Shown: positions 47,891 to 60,331 of the stretch, piece by piece
How positions within the stretch are numbered: position 1 is the first letter of the stretch
Layout: every line of letters begins with the position of its first letter
Origin: Carettochelys insculpta
Taxonomy: Eukaryota; Chordata; Testudines; Carettochelyidae
Direction of reading: 5' to 3'
Assembly: GCF_033958435.1 (NCBI RefSeq)
Contig: NC_134141.1
Location: forward strand, 102,775,001-102,839,000
DNA: 64,000 nt
Notes under the pieces: generated by a model
Told to the model about the DNA's origin: nothing
The model's input: the letters and a program-made list of their open reading frames with translations, nothing else
The model's database searches: none
Translations under genes and position numbers: made by a program

Positions 47891-48186
47891 CAGTGATGGA
47901 CGGCCTAGGCACACGAGTGGTCTGCGTGCGTGGCCCTCCATCTCAATGGACTGCCAGACTGTCATAACCAAGACAGTATATTTGGATAGGATAGTTTTGC
48001 TAACTGTTTCCATACCTAGAATTTGTGGGATGTGCCAATTGAACTGTAGCAGCACCTTGGATGCAAAGGAAGCTTACAGCTCTCATTGTCAATGTTGTGT
48101 GCAAGCAGCAGGCGCCTCACTTCATGTTCCCTTGCTTTATGTGCCTATCACTTTGTGGCCTGTGAGCCACAGATTGACCACCACTG
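47891..48186 (+). mobile_element. Probable non-autonomous hAT transposon, about 296 bp
   Basis: The left end CAGTGATGGACGGCCTAGGC and the reversed right end CAGTGGTGGTCAATCTGTGG are similar and of hAT type; GGCCTGTGAGCCACAG near the right end forms a short hairpin. I see no convincing 8-bp target duplication. Confidence 0.5.
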
Positions 48187-51100
48187 GTACACAACAAAGA
48201 TGTTGCGTAATCTCTTGAATTCTGTCCTATGAGAATATCTGCCTGTGTTTGTTTTGCTTTATAATATTACTATTTTGTGCCAACTTCTTAGACTGGAAAA
48301 CCTGGCAAAACTATCCTGGGAACCAATTGTAATGAATCTGTTCTCAAGGGACCAAGCTCTTCCCTTTGACCTCAGTTTTTGGGCAACTGGCAGTCACATC
48401 TCCTGCCAAGAAATGATATGTACTTATGCATTTATTGAAGGTTTTTTTTTCAATCTTGACTGATATTTTTTCTCATAATGAGAATAAAATTAACCTTGGG
48501 ATACACTACCGATGGTGTGCATTCTCATCTACTTTTAAGGAAGTATTTACTATGTTATACCAATATCTAAGTAATAATGGAAGTAGATTTCCATTTAATT
48601 GATTCCTTATTAAAAGGACTTGCTGCCTGTGACAATTTGAATCTTACCATTTTTTATTGTTTAAGGTGCAACTGTGCTTTCCGTACTGCACAACACATGT
48701 TCACCTAAAGCTGGCCCATACTCCCTACCCCACATTGGTTAATATCAAAGAGTCTGATGCTTTGACATGGTGACTATTTCTACACTTCAAGCTAGAAGTG
48801 TGATTTCCAGCTTGTGGAGACAGAGCCACCTTAGTTCTGATCTTTACCTATCCATAGCTCTTGACAAGTGCACAGGGTGGCTAGCCCCTCCCAGCTCTTG
48901 CATCACCATGGCTACACTCTAGTTAGAGGGTTAACTTCATCAAAGCTGGCATGGGTATGTCTCCTCCCTGAGAGGGGAATCATACTCCCCAGTTTGAAGT
49001 GCTTAAATACCCTCAGGCTTTGGTGTCTGGTACAGGTTGACACTATCCCTTGCAAGAAAGGGTCCGGTGTGCATGGGATGATTAGCCACTTCCCAGTTGG
49101 GCCTAAAAGAAGAGACCTGGCCCTTTCAGAAGGGCACACAGCTGCAGGTTGTTGATAGCTGCTTGCAGACACTAAAGGAAGTAAGAGGTCCTACATGAGC
49201 ATTGTCAGACATTAGGGTTGGGGGCGGAGAGCCAAATTCCAGACAAGAGGTGTTGGGGAAAGAGGAATAGAGGCCATCAGGGAAGAGGGACTAGGCCTAT
49301 CATCAACTGGCAAAAAAAAACCCTTAAACTCTGGGTTTTCTTTTGGATTTTTTTTTCTGGTGGTAACAAATTGGACCCTGGAAGGAGCAATGTTTTGAAT
49401 ATCAGCCCTGTGTGGACTTTGAGTTAAGAAACCTGAGGTAGACATCAGCACAGCCTCACTTGCCCAGAAGGGGGTGCTGCAAGGCAGGTCTGCTTTTTTA
49501 CATGTAAGAATTTACAATGGAATTTACCTTGGTGTGTGTTGACACAAGTTAACTCACAATCAATTAACATGTTCAGAACATGACTGACAAGCAATGGTAT
49601 CATTTTGGGAGAGCAGGGAGGCAGCCTCTATGCTTACTGGGACACCACTTACTCCTCTCCTGTCAGGGAGCAAGGGGAAAATACACAGCTTGTGTGACTC
49701 ACTCTGCCCTATCCCCTCACCAGCAAGGACTGAGAGGCATGCACACAAGCTGTGTATTTTTCCCTCATTCCCTGATAGTCATGGGAACAGAAAGAAAAGC
49801 AAGCAACATCGCAGCATACTCAACTCATTCCCACACACTCTGTTATCCCAAAATGGAGCTACCTACTACGTAGCTACCAACTGGACCAAAGGGCATTTAG
49901 TCCACTGCAGGATCAGGCCCTTAAATAGGATTTCTGTCAAATAACTTACTGCTCAGAAGAGTGAGGACATAGCATAGTTGTGATGATGCTGATGTTCATG
50001 TCTGAAATTGCAAACAAACCCACACATCCAGAGCGTGGAGGTTTTGGACTACCCACCTAAGAATCTACTGTTTGATTTGCCCAACAATTTTGATTTTAAA
50101 AGTGGTCAGAATCTTTCATAATCCAGATGATGTGGTTTTCAAGTGTTCTTTATGAGAGATTGAATTGCTGGCCTGTCTGTCACAACACAATTCCATCCTA
50201 GACTAAGTCTCTACAGATTTTGAAAGATGCTCTGTTGTGCTGTCTGAGATACTCAGCACTTGACAAGTCTGTAATGTTGCAGCTCAAATTCTTAGCTACA
50301 GGATTGAGATTTAGATCAAGATGAGGGAAAATGCATCTTTCAGATTTCTTCTTGAAGAACAAGGAACTAAGTGTGCAGATAAGGAAGGGAATATGAACCT
50401 GCCCTGAAAGAATACACACTTGTATGAATACTTTTCACAAAAAGAGAGACTTGATATAGATGAAAGAAAAAACATTTGAAGTCATTCTGTATCTCACTTA
50501 TGTAATTATACATGTTTACACAACTCAAATTAGATGCAATTAAGATAATTATATATAAATATGCCATAATTGAGTCAATGTTTTAAAAGTAGAGAAAATC
50601 ACACAAGAATGTAAAATATGTGATAATTAAACTGGTGCCTAAACCAAATGATGACGCTCTCTCTTCAAGTTTGCCTACTATGCTGTTTTGGATTTAGGCA
50701 GTTGAGATTTTTATTCTGGTGTTCATGGCTTTTATACATTTGTCTCCTAATGATGCTAAATTGTTCTCAGGGATGCATAAAGGTAATCTAAGACGGCCAA
50801 CGGCAGCTGAAAGTAGAAGCCGGTGCATAATGTTCTTTAATTGTGTCCATTAAGTGAATCAATGTTTCATAATTTAAATTCCTAAGAATATAACAAGTGA
50901 ATTTATGGCAAGTCAGAAGGAAAGAAAAACCATTCTCTTCTAGACCTATGTGTGTCAGTGGAAGTAAAGATCCAAACAACTCTCAATTTTGGAAATATCT
51001 AGATCCTGAGTCAAATTTAGGAGTTGGAAATGACACACAATTGGTCATTTTCCCCATCAGGAATCTCTGGCTGAAAATTCCTGTTTTCTGTATTTTTGGA

Positions 51101-51939
51101 CACTATGTATGGACGTTCATATGGTACTATGCATTGCCAGCATTTCTGTGTGAGCAGTACAAACTCTACTCAAACAGGCTGAAAAATTATGAAAATTGTT
51201 CAATTTGCATTTGGGGAGCTTTATTATAAAGGAAAAATTTTTCACTTTTAAGTGTTTTGCATTAAAATAACTTATTTTTTTTTTAAAATAGCAGAACCCT
51301 AAAGGCTGCCTGTGAGGAAGTCTGGCATTTGTCAGCTCCTGCCTCTCTATTCAGGTGTGTTGGCTTCCTCCTCCAGGTGCCAGCAGGGTCATCTTGGAGC
51401 ACACGAAAGAGACAAACTCTCCGCCCTCAGTTCTAGTGATAGTTTGTTTTATCTGTTAATTTTTAAGTCTCTACTGAATATGTATGAATTGAGATTTTTT
51501 TTTTCTTAAGTCTCATAGTTTACTCAAAGGTTTTCATAGGAACAACAAAGGCGCATCCATGCCAGATTTCAACTCCCTGCATGAAGGCTCTTGAATTTCT
51601 CAAAGAAAACGTTACCTTGGAGCAAAATCACTAGTGGTTTTTTTTCTGCTTTGGTTTGTTGAGATTCACTCTGCCAACCTCATTGTCAGACACCTTTATT
51701 TTAGTGAAACTCCCCAGTGCCTTAGGCAGACACCCCACATGGAAAATAGCCCAAATGCTTAGTTTGGTCACATTATTAGCAACTGAAAACACGGTAACCT
51801 TAACAATAACAACCCTGCCTACAGTAAATGAGATCACTGACATGCAGTCCCAGCTGAGATGGATGGCAGTAAGAAATTGTAAAGCATGTACGGAAATCTT
51901 GAACACGACACCAGACAGACAATGTGATAAAATATCAAG
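48187..51939. other. AT-rich sequence without recognisable gene
   Basis: The stretch 48765-48990 contains GGCTACACTCTAG and GGGTATGTCTCC, possibly traces of an old GTCTACAC-type MITE. No open frame carries a known domain and no RNA gene is apparent. This is among the least repetitive parts of the window and could contain regulatory or intronic sequence I cannot recognise. Confidence 0.45.
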
Positions 51940-52262
51940 CCACAGCAACAAAGGGTCCTGTGACACCTTATAGACTAACAGAAAAGTTTTGAGCATGAGC
52001 TTTCGTGAGCACAGACTCACTTCATCAGATGCTGGTCTTGGAAATCTGCAGGGCCAGGTATAAATAAGCCAGAGCAAGGGTAGGGATAACAAGGTTAGCT
52101 CACTCAGCAAGGGTGAGGCTTACTACCAGCAGTTGATCTAGAGGTGTGAACATCAAGGGAGGGGAAGCTGCTTTTGTATTGAGCCAGCCATTCACAGTCT
52201 TTGTTTAAGCCTGAGCTGAGGATGTCGAATTTGCAGATGAATTGTAGCTCAGAAATTTCTCT

Positions 52263-52553
52263 TTAGAGTCTGGTCCTGAAATTTCTTTGCTGTAGGATAG
52301 CTACTTTTAAGTCTGCTACTGTGTGGCCTGGGAGATTGAAGTGCTCTCCTACGGGTTTTTGTATATTGCCGTTTCTGATATCTGATTTGTGTGCATTTAT
52401 CCTTTTACATAGAGACTGTCCAGTTTGTCCAATTAATATAGCAGAGGGGCATTGCTGGCACATGATGGCATAAATTATATTGGTAGATGTGCAGCTGAAT
52501 GAACCCACGATGGTGTGGCTGATCTGGTTAGGTCCTGTAATGGTGTTGCTGGT
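52263..52553 (-). pseudogene. Penelope-like GIY-YIG endonuclease domain (minus)
   Basis: This domain would nick the target for Penelope-type retrotransposition. The minus strand reads TSNTITGPNQISHTIVGSFS, then CTSTNIIYAIMCQQCPSAIL with paired cysteines, and IGQTGQSLCKRINAHKSDIR. The usual Y-I-G reads L-I-G, while the conserved Arg and the following KPVGEHFNLPGH with the catalytic Glu are kept. An in-frame TAA interrupts after RNFRTRL near 52263. The coding similarity continues past it (REISELQFICKFDILSSGLN) down to about 52130. The stop and the separation from the RT make it inactive. Confidence 0.82.
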
Positions 52554-52557
52554 CTAG

Positions 52558-53164
52558 CACCTGGACACCACGGTGCTAATACATGATGGCCACATCAAAA
52601 CCATGCTGTACTGTAAACTCACTGACTGCTACACCTACCTTCATGCCTCCAGCTTCCATCCCAGACACATCACGCAATCCATTGTCTACAGCCAAGCACT
52701 AAGATATAACCACATTTGCACCAACCCCTCCAACAGAGACAAACACCTACAGGATCTCTATCAAGCATTCTTGAAACTGCAATACCCACCTGAGGAAGTG
52801 AAAAAACAGATCAACAGAGCCAGACGTGTGCCACGAAGCCTCTTAGAACTACAGGACAAGCCCAAGAGAGAAACCAACAGAACACCACTAGCCATCACCT
52901 GCAGTCCTCAGCTAAAACCTCTACAGCGCATCATCAGGGATTTACAACCCATCCTGGACAATGATCCCCCACTTTCACAGGCCTTGGGAGGCAGACTAGT
53001 CCTTGCCCACAGACAACCTGCCAACCTGACACAAATCCTAACCAGCAACTATACACCGCACCACAGTCACTCTAACTCAGGGACCCATCCGTGCCACAAA
53101 CCTCATTGCCAGCTCTGCCCACATATCTACACCAGCAACACCATTACAGGACCTAACCAGATCA
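52558..53164 (+). pseudogene. Penelope-like reverse transcriptase C-terminal part and linker (plus)
   Basis: The frame opens at the breakpoint (stop TAG at 52555-52557) with HLDTTVLIHDGHIKTMLYCK. It continues TDCYTYLHASSFHPRHITQS and IVYSQALRYNHICTN, the conserved block after the RT palm of Penelope-like elements. A charged linker follows (KKQINRARRVPRSLLE), then PLQRIIRDLQPILDNDPPLS, and CHKPHCQLCPHIYTSNTITG, the cysteine-containing linker before GIY-YIG. It ends in GPNQIS at the second breakpoint. The expected continuation (HTIVGSFSCTS) lies on the opposite strand at about 52520. The RT catalytic palm itself is absent. Confidence 0.82.
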
Positions 53165-53169
53165 GTTGA

Positions 53170-53330
53170 TGTTAGGTCCTCTGATGATATCACTGGTATA
53201 GATATGTGAGCAGAGTTGGCAGAGAGGTTTGTTGCAGGGATTGGTTCCAGGTTTAGAGTTCCTGTGTTGTGAGCTATAGTTGCTGGTGAGAATTTGTTTA
53301 AGGTTGGCAGGTGAGGCACACTGTGATGTG
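53170..53330 (-). mobile_element. Diverged Penelope-like linker segment forming a palindrome with 53030-53164
   Basis: On minus it encodes LNKFSPATIAHNTGTLNLEP and LSANSAHISIPVISSEDLTS in shifted frames. Nucleotide by nucleotide it resembles the plus-strand linker at 53030-53164, but with scattered substitutions and small indels. It was therefore not simply copied from that arm at the same moment, or it has since diverged. Confidence 0.65.
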
Positions 53331-53340
53331 TGGCAAGATG

Positions 53341-55691
53341 CAGTGAAGAACCATACTAAAACAACAAATTACACTGTGGGAAAATCATAATCTTCCCTTG
53401 TGGCACAGGATGGACAGAACAAGAGGAAAGATTGATAACTTGCACTAGTTTTAAAGGTGTCCAGGTTCCACAGTGAGCAAAGTAACCTAAGTCCATAAGT
53501 GTTTTACCTAAACTAGTTTCACCAGACAGTTGGCAAAAGATACAAAAATGATTGGCAGTGACTCAAAGATGAGTCTTGGGTCATCACGAAGATATGATTT
53601 ATAGCATAAATCTTGGAAATATATCCATTTCCGCTTCTGGAAGAGGTCTGAAAATTAGAACATGGTGTTTCTCATCGAGGCATGTCATCTTTCAGTAGAA
53701 GTTGTTCCAGACATTTGACGTGTTTCTACCTGAATTTTTAATATCTTGTCTAGCTGATTTCAGCTCTCACAGTGGGATGGATAATCACTTCAATGCACAG
53801 GGAATGATTGTTAGCTGATCCCTTACTTTTGCCCAAGTCAGCTGATCCTTTCTACAATGCCAAATCCTACAGGTCAAATTCATCCCTCATTTAAAAAACT
53901 TCCCTGAAGTATAAGGAATTGCACCATAAATGAATTTGGCCTGTGTGTTTGGGACAAATGAAATGCCATTTTTTTTCAGTAACTTTTTGCTCAGAGGTAA
54001 AGGACTGTATGTACTGGCATATGAAATGCTCTGTTTGAACAGACACAACACAGGCCTCAGCAGTGTGAGCTTCCCACGTCAATCCACTACCACCTGCTAA
54101 CGTGCCTAAACTCTGGTCTAATGAGAACACTCTTATGGCAACAGAATAATTTGGGTCCTTGGCCTTTCTGATATAGCAGGTTGTCAGATGGTGTCAACTG
54201 TAACTTTGGTAGAAAGCTAACTATAACCCAACAGGAAGAAGACTGAGGTCACCAACTGTTTTTACATAGCCTTCTAAATAGTCAATAGATAGTACAATGT
54301 ATTTACTTACACTATGGTACTCAGCTACTGGATGGCTCAAGTATATTTAATTCCAAACATGGCGTGGTCCACAGTCAAGGAGACAAAGCTGGAACTCAAG
54401 CTGTGTTGGAAGGCTGGTCTCTCTGTAGATATTTTCTTTAACGAATTTTGTTGTTTAAGACAGACTAAGGTTTTCTTTTGTGGCACAGTAAATATTATTG
54501 CTGACAGCTGTAGGTGACCACTGAATCAAAAATTCTAATCTGACATAAATATTGGATTGGTATTTCATATAGGAGAGATTGCAAAAGAAAGGCACATATG
54601 GGCTGGGGCGGGAAGGGGGGAGTGAAAACCAGAAAAAATAAAAGGGTGAGGAAGGAACAGAGTTTAGACAAAGTAAAACACAGAGACTGAAAAAAGTTAG
54701 TGTGGAAGGGAGAAAAATATAAGGAAAAGCAAGGGGTATACTAAACATAGATGCAATAAATATCGAGTTTGTGATTAAATCAGCCAACTGAGTACAATTT
54801 TCTCATTATTAGCAACACTTTGCTACATCCACAGCTACTAATACTCTCTCTCAGCATCACTCAAAGTGATTCTTTTCTACTGTAATTTAAATGCCTCCAC
54901 AGTCAGCTCTTTTTATGTTCCTGGAACAGAAGGTGGTTCAGGAAAGAGAAAGATGAGGTTTGTTTTACAAGGAGAATAAAAACTTCCTTCTCTATTTTGC
55001 TAAGTGTAATAGGTTGCTAGTGACTTGCTAATGGACAAGCCCTACAACATGCTTCTGCTTGAGCCAGTTATCCTGGGCTTTTGGAACATAATTAAAATAT
55101 TTAAAAGTTGGAAACTAAACTAATTTTTACATTTGAACAGGTTTTTGCATTTCTAATGACACTGCAACAGAGGCACCATCAGGTTCTGATACTATTCAGA
55201 TACCCCCAAAGAAAACATATACTGCTGTCCCAAGCAAAAAAGGAAATAACAATAGAAGTTGCATAAAAGAATTGACTGAGAGAGACAAACTCTTTTTATT
55301 CCAAGAATCCAGGCCACCACTAACCCACCACAAGTCTCTTATGTGGCTTCTATATGGAGAAAAGGAAGGGAAATTCAATTTTTTTTCTAGTCTGATTTCT
55401 CCAAAATATTGCTCGACTTCTCAACATTCTTGCAAATAAGCAATGCAACACTTCTAAAATCAAAATGCTAAACCTATTTTCATCACTATATGCAGGCCCA
55501 TGATTGCCACTGGCCCTGTGTCACTAACAGGTAACAGACTGAAGTTCACAGCATATCACCTTAGAAATGAGGATGATTCAAAGGTAGAGATGTGCCGAGG
55601 GGTTCTGAAATTTTTCTAGGAGAGAACATGGGCTACTCAAGACATTGTGTGTCTTACTGACACCAAATTGCATCTCACTGCAGTAGGTTAT
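53341..55691. other. AT-rich sequence without recognisable gene
   Basis: No exon, RNA gene or repeat boundary that I can defend; open frames lack domains. Confidence 0.5.
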
Positions 55692-58600
55692 CATAAGAAC
55701 ATAAGAATGGCCATACTGGGTCAGACCAAAGGTCCATCGAGCCCAGCATCCCATCTGCCGACGGTGGCCAATGCCAGGTGCCCCAGAGAAGGAGAACAGA
55801 AGACAATGATCAAGTGATTTATCTCCTGCCATCCATCTCCTGCCCTTGTTATGAAGGCTAGGGCACCATACTTTATCCCTGGCTAATAGCCATTTATGGA
55901 CCTAACCTGCAAAAATTTATCAAGCTCTTTTTTAAACCCTAATAGAGTCCTGGCCTTCACAGCCTCCTCGGGCAAGGAGTTCCACAGGTTGACTGTGCGC
56001 TGTGTGAAGAAAAATTTCCTTTTATTAGTTTTGAACCTACTACCCATCAATTTCATTTGGTGTCCCCTAGTTCTTGTATTATGGGAAAAGGTAAATAATT
56101 TTTCTATATTCACTTTCTCCACACCATTCATGATTTTATATACCTCTATCATATCGCCCCTCAATCGCCTTTTTTCCAAACTGAAAAGTCCCAGTCTCTC
56201 TAGCCTCTCCCCATATGGGACCCTTTCCAAGCCCCTAATCATCTTAGTCGCCCTTTTCTGAACCTTTTCTAATGCCAATATATCTTTTTGAGGTGAGGAG
56301 ACCACATCTGCACGCAGTACTCGAGATGTGGGCGTACCATAGTTTTATATAGGGGAAGTATGATATCTTTTGTCTTATTATCAATCCCTTTTTTAATAAT
56401 TCCTAACATCCTATTTGCCTTACTAACTGCCGCTGCACACTGCGTGGATGTCTTCAGAGAACTATCCACTATAACTCCAAGATCCCTTTCCTGATCTGTC
56501 GTAGCTAAATTTGACCCCATCATGTAGTACGTGTAATTTGGGTTATTTTTTCCAACATGCATTACCTTACACTTACCCACATTAAATTTCATTTGCCATT
56601 TTGCTGCCCAATCACTCAGTTTGCTGAGATCTTTTTGTAGTTCTTCACAATCCCTTTTGCTTTTGACTGTCCTGAACAACTTGGTGTCATCTGCAAACTT
56701 TGCCACCTCACTGCTTACCTCATTTTCTAGATCATTGATGAACAAGTTGAACAGGATCGGTCCCAGGACTGACCCCTGGGGAACGCCACTAGTTACCCTC
56801 CTCCATTGTGAAAATTTACCATTTATTCCCACCCTTTGTTTTCTGTCTTTTAACCAATTCCCGATCCATGACCACCTAGTTTACATAAAAGCCTTTGGTG
56901 TGGGACCGTGTCAAAGGCTTTCTGGAAATCTAGGTATATTATGTCCACTGGGTGCCCCTTGTCCGCATGTTTATTAACCCCTTCAAAGAATTCTAATAGA
57001 TTAGTTAGACACGACTTCCCTCTGCAGAAACCATGCTGACTTTTGCCCAACAATTCGTGCTCTTCTATGTGCCTTGCAATTTTACTCTTTACTAGTGTTT
57101 CTACTAATTTGCCTGGTACAGATGTTAAACTTATCGGTCTATAATTGCCAGGATCTCCTCTAGAGCCTTTTTTAAATATTGGTGTTATATTGGCCGTCTT
57201 CCAGTCATTTGGTACCAAAGTGGATTTAAAGGATAGGTTACAAACCACTGTTAATAACTCCGCAATTTCACATTTGAGTTCTTTCAGAACCCTTGGGTGA
57301 ATGCCGTCTGGTCCTGGAGACTTGTTACTATTCAGCTTATCAATTAATTCCAAAACCTCCTCTAATGTCACTTCAATCTGAGTGAGTTCCTCAGATTTGT
57401 CACCTAAAAAGGCTGGCTCAGATTTAGGAACCTCTGTAACATCTTCAGCCGTGAAGACTGAAGCAAAGAAATCATTTAATCGCTCCGCAATGGCACTGTC
57501 TTCCTTGATCGCTCCTTTTATATCTTTATCATCCAAGGGCCCCACTGCTTTTTTAGCAGGCTTCCTGCTTCTAATGTATTTAAAAAACATTTTACTATCG
57601 TTTTTTGAATTTTTGGCTAGCTGTTCCTCAAACTCTTTTTTGGCTTTTCTTACTACATTATGACACTTAATTTGGGAGTGTTTATGTTCCTTTCTATTTT
57701 CCTCACTAGGATTTGACTTCCACTTTTTAAAAGCTGCCCTTTTCTCTCTCACTGCCTTTTTAACATGGCTGTTTAGCCATGGTGGTTCTTTGTTAGGTCT
57801 CTTACTGTGTTTTTTTATTTGGGGTATACATTTAAGTTGGGCCTCTAGTATGGTGTCTTTAAACAGTTTCCATGCAGCTTCCAGGGATTTTAGTTTAATT
57901 ACTCTACCTTTTAGTTTCTGTTTAACTAGCTTCCTCATTTTAGTGTAATTCCCCTTTTTGAAATTAAATGCCAGAATGTTTGACCGCTGCGGTGTTCTTC
58001 CCAACACAGGAATATTAAAAGTTATTATATTGTGGTCACTATTTCCAAGCGGTCCAGTAACAGTTACCTCTTGGACCAGATCCTGAGTTCCAGTCAAGAC
58101 TAGATCGAGAATCAACTCTCCCCTTGTGGGTTCCTGTACTAGCTGCTCCAAGAAGCAGTCATTTAAGGCATCAAGAAATTTAATCTCTGAATCCCGTCCT
58201 GAGGTGACATGCACCCAATCAATATGGGGATAATTGAAATCTCCTATTATTACTGTGTTTTTTATTTTGATAGCCTCTCTAATCTCCCTTATCATTTCAG
58301 CATTACTATCACTGTCCTGGTTAGGTGGTCGGTAATATATTCCTAATGCCATATTCATATTAGAGGAATGAATTGTTATCCATAATGATTCTATGGAACA
58401 TTTTGATTCCTTTAGGATTTTTACTTCATTTGATTCTATATTATCCTTCACATATAGTACCACTCCGCCACCCGCACGACCTGTTCTGTCTTTCCGATAT
58501 AATTTATATCCCGGTATGATAGTGTCCCACTGATTTTCCTCATTCCACCATGTTTCTGAGATGCCTATTATGTCAACTTCCTCCTTTGATATGAGGTACT

Positions 58601-58857
58601 CCAGTTCACCCATCTTATCAGACAGACTCCTAGCATTAGTGTAAAAGCATGTTAGAAAACTACCACTATTTATATGTCCGCCTTTCACAGACGCGTTGGA
58701 TTTTTTTATGCACGATTGTTTCACATCTGATCTTGCCCATATATTATTTCCCACGTTCCCTATCTGACTAACTTCTAGGGAATCCCTATCTATGGAGCCT
58801 CGTGTAAGAGAAGTCTCCGTCCGATCCAGGTGCTCCCCCGCACCAATCTGACTACAA
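55692..58857 (-). mobile_element. CR1 LINE, nearly full-length ORF2 (about 3.2 kb), minus strand
   Basis: The 3' end at 55692 reads, on plus, CATAAGAACATAAGAATGGC then CATACTGGGTCAGACC, the reverse of a typical reptile CR1 terminus. Coding sequence runs on minus from about 58850 (upstream of the first methionine-like codon) to 55883 and holds the complete endonuclease and RT. The 5' end is cut near 58857, so ORF1 and the promoter are missing. It is a different subfamily from copies A-D at 31-35.7 kb. Confidence 0.9.
55883..58754 (-). pseudogene. CR1 ORF2 (endonuclease plus reverse transcriptase) with two frameshifts
   Basis: The enzyme nicks target DNA and reverse-transcribes CR1 RNA. The first frame (58754-56850, 634 codons, also open upstream) has the APE endonuclease at roughly residues 30-245: FYTNARSLSDKMGELEYLI, IIGISETWWN with the catalytic Glu, LGIYYRPPNQD, VIIGDFNYPHIDW, and LGNSDHNIITF with the terminal His. 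The RT starts near residue 490: [67 protein letters not shown]. The first frameshift is near 56875. The second frame (56832-56269) has [20 protein letters not shown] and [12 protein letters not shown] with intact Asp pair. A second shift, a single A lost in an A run near 56290, leads to the C-terminal frame ([13 protein letters not shown] to [10 protein letters not shown]). All catalytic residues I can check are intact. Confidence 0.9.
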
Positions 58858-60331
58858 AAGAGCAGAGTCTTCTTCCATTTAAGAAAAACAGAATGAGATG
58901 ACTTTGTGCTTTAGCCAGACATAATGTTGAGGGAAGGAAAGTTTTTTTTTGAGCACAAATGTTCTTCTGTTCTCAGGGAGTATGTCAGATCATTGGCTAA
59001 AAATTTTAAATCTACTTAAATATTCCCAAATTTTGTTTTAGCCAGTAGTGTACTGCATCAGGAGATTTTGATTCTGCACAGTTCCCAAAACTCTTTCAAG
59101 CTTTATTTAGCCCACTAAAGTAGGGATGGTAATAGTTGGCTTTCTATGTTTAGCATTTTGAGATACACAAGAGGTCAGTATCATGCTGATTTTGTTCGTT
59201 AATAAACTGATTCAAAATGTGACTATGTTGAAAATCAATGAAATTATCATCTTTCAACTTGATATATACAAATGTCTTATGTATATGCCACCCCACTATA
59301 CCTAAAGTTCCTTTTTCTTTTCTTTTCAATTCTGTGCCCACAGTGTGGTATGGAATTCCAGCCCAGATCAGTCCTACAGAAATCTGACATAGCCAAAGAC
59401 TTCTCATTTTCTAAGAAATCATTTACATAAGAGCTGTTTATGACATCTCAGTATTTCTGCAAACCACCCTGAGGTATAATACCTTTGTGTTAGCTTATCT
59501 CTGCTCTGCACGTTCTGGCTGGATCAGCACTTGGAAGAAGGTCTCCAGGGAAGAGGTTGTCTTTGGAGGAAAAGGTGATTTTGGTGATTCAACAGGCAAC
59601 TTCCTTTCTCAGAGTCAGTACACAAGCAATGCCAGGGCATGAGGCTGTGGGACATTATGCTAATGAAGGTGCTCAAATGATAAACAAAAAACAACAGGTG
59701 ACCCAGGGCCCAGCAATCCCCAAAGGCCCAAAACTTCCAGCTGCTGCCACCACTACTGCATTAGTGGTGGCAATTGACACTTCAGGTCTTTGAAATTACA
59801 GCCAGAATGCTCCAGATGGCACTAATGGCAGGCTGTCCCAGCCCTGCCCCTTCTAACAGAGGTCCTGCCCATTCTGGTAGCATGGAGTGCCCCCCCCACA
59901 CTTATCGCAGGAGCCTGGCAAGGCTGTTGGCCCCACTATCTGCCAATGCAAATATCTCATGTTATTTGTCTTCACACCCTTTCATTTTTGTTTCCACGTC
60001 CTTTCATTGGACAAACCATCCATAGGTCAAGTTTCATCTCCTAAGCACCAGCAATAAACAGCTAACCTCCAACAAACTTTTTCAGATTCACATATAATGG
60101 AAAGCCTGCCCTTTTGTGAGGCTTTCCATTATGTTTTAACTGTATGGTTCAGCAGCGGGTTGAAATTGTATGGTTCAGCAGGGGGACCCATTCTTAAAGG
60201 TCTAGCGGCATAAATATGATGAGAGGATGTTATCATCTCAGACACAGATGAGACATGAGAGGCCCAAAAGAGCAGAGTGGAGTGAAAGTGCACGTCATAC
60301 TTCCCTAATTCTGAGGCTCCTGTATGGGGTC
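58858..60331. other. Sequence without recognisable gene
   Basis: Nothing supported on either strand; a C run lies at about 59890. Confidence 0.5.

Larger units (their letters stand above)
51940..53340 (-). mobile_element. Rearranged Penelope-like element (RT segment inverted relative to GIY-YIG segment)
   Basis: From 52553 down to 51940 the minus strand gives the GIY-YIG coding end and the terminal region with the AGCTCATGCTC, CTTTTCTGTTAGTC and AAGGTG blocks shared with the hairpin copies. From 52558 to 53164 the plus strand gives the upstream coding segment (end of RT and linker). A 34-bp perfect inverted repeat sits at both breakpoints (52520-52553 and 53131-53164, TGATCTGGTTAGGTCC...). 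A third segment, 53170-53330 on minus, repeats the linker in a diverged version, giving an imperfect palindrome centred near 53167. It is a broken element or two elements joined. Confidence 0.78.

Noticed and set aside
49212..49944. Overlapping frames of 69-116 codons around 49.2-49.9 kb
   Set aside because: Frames exist on both strands with no recognisable domain, and no exon-like splice context was convincing.
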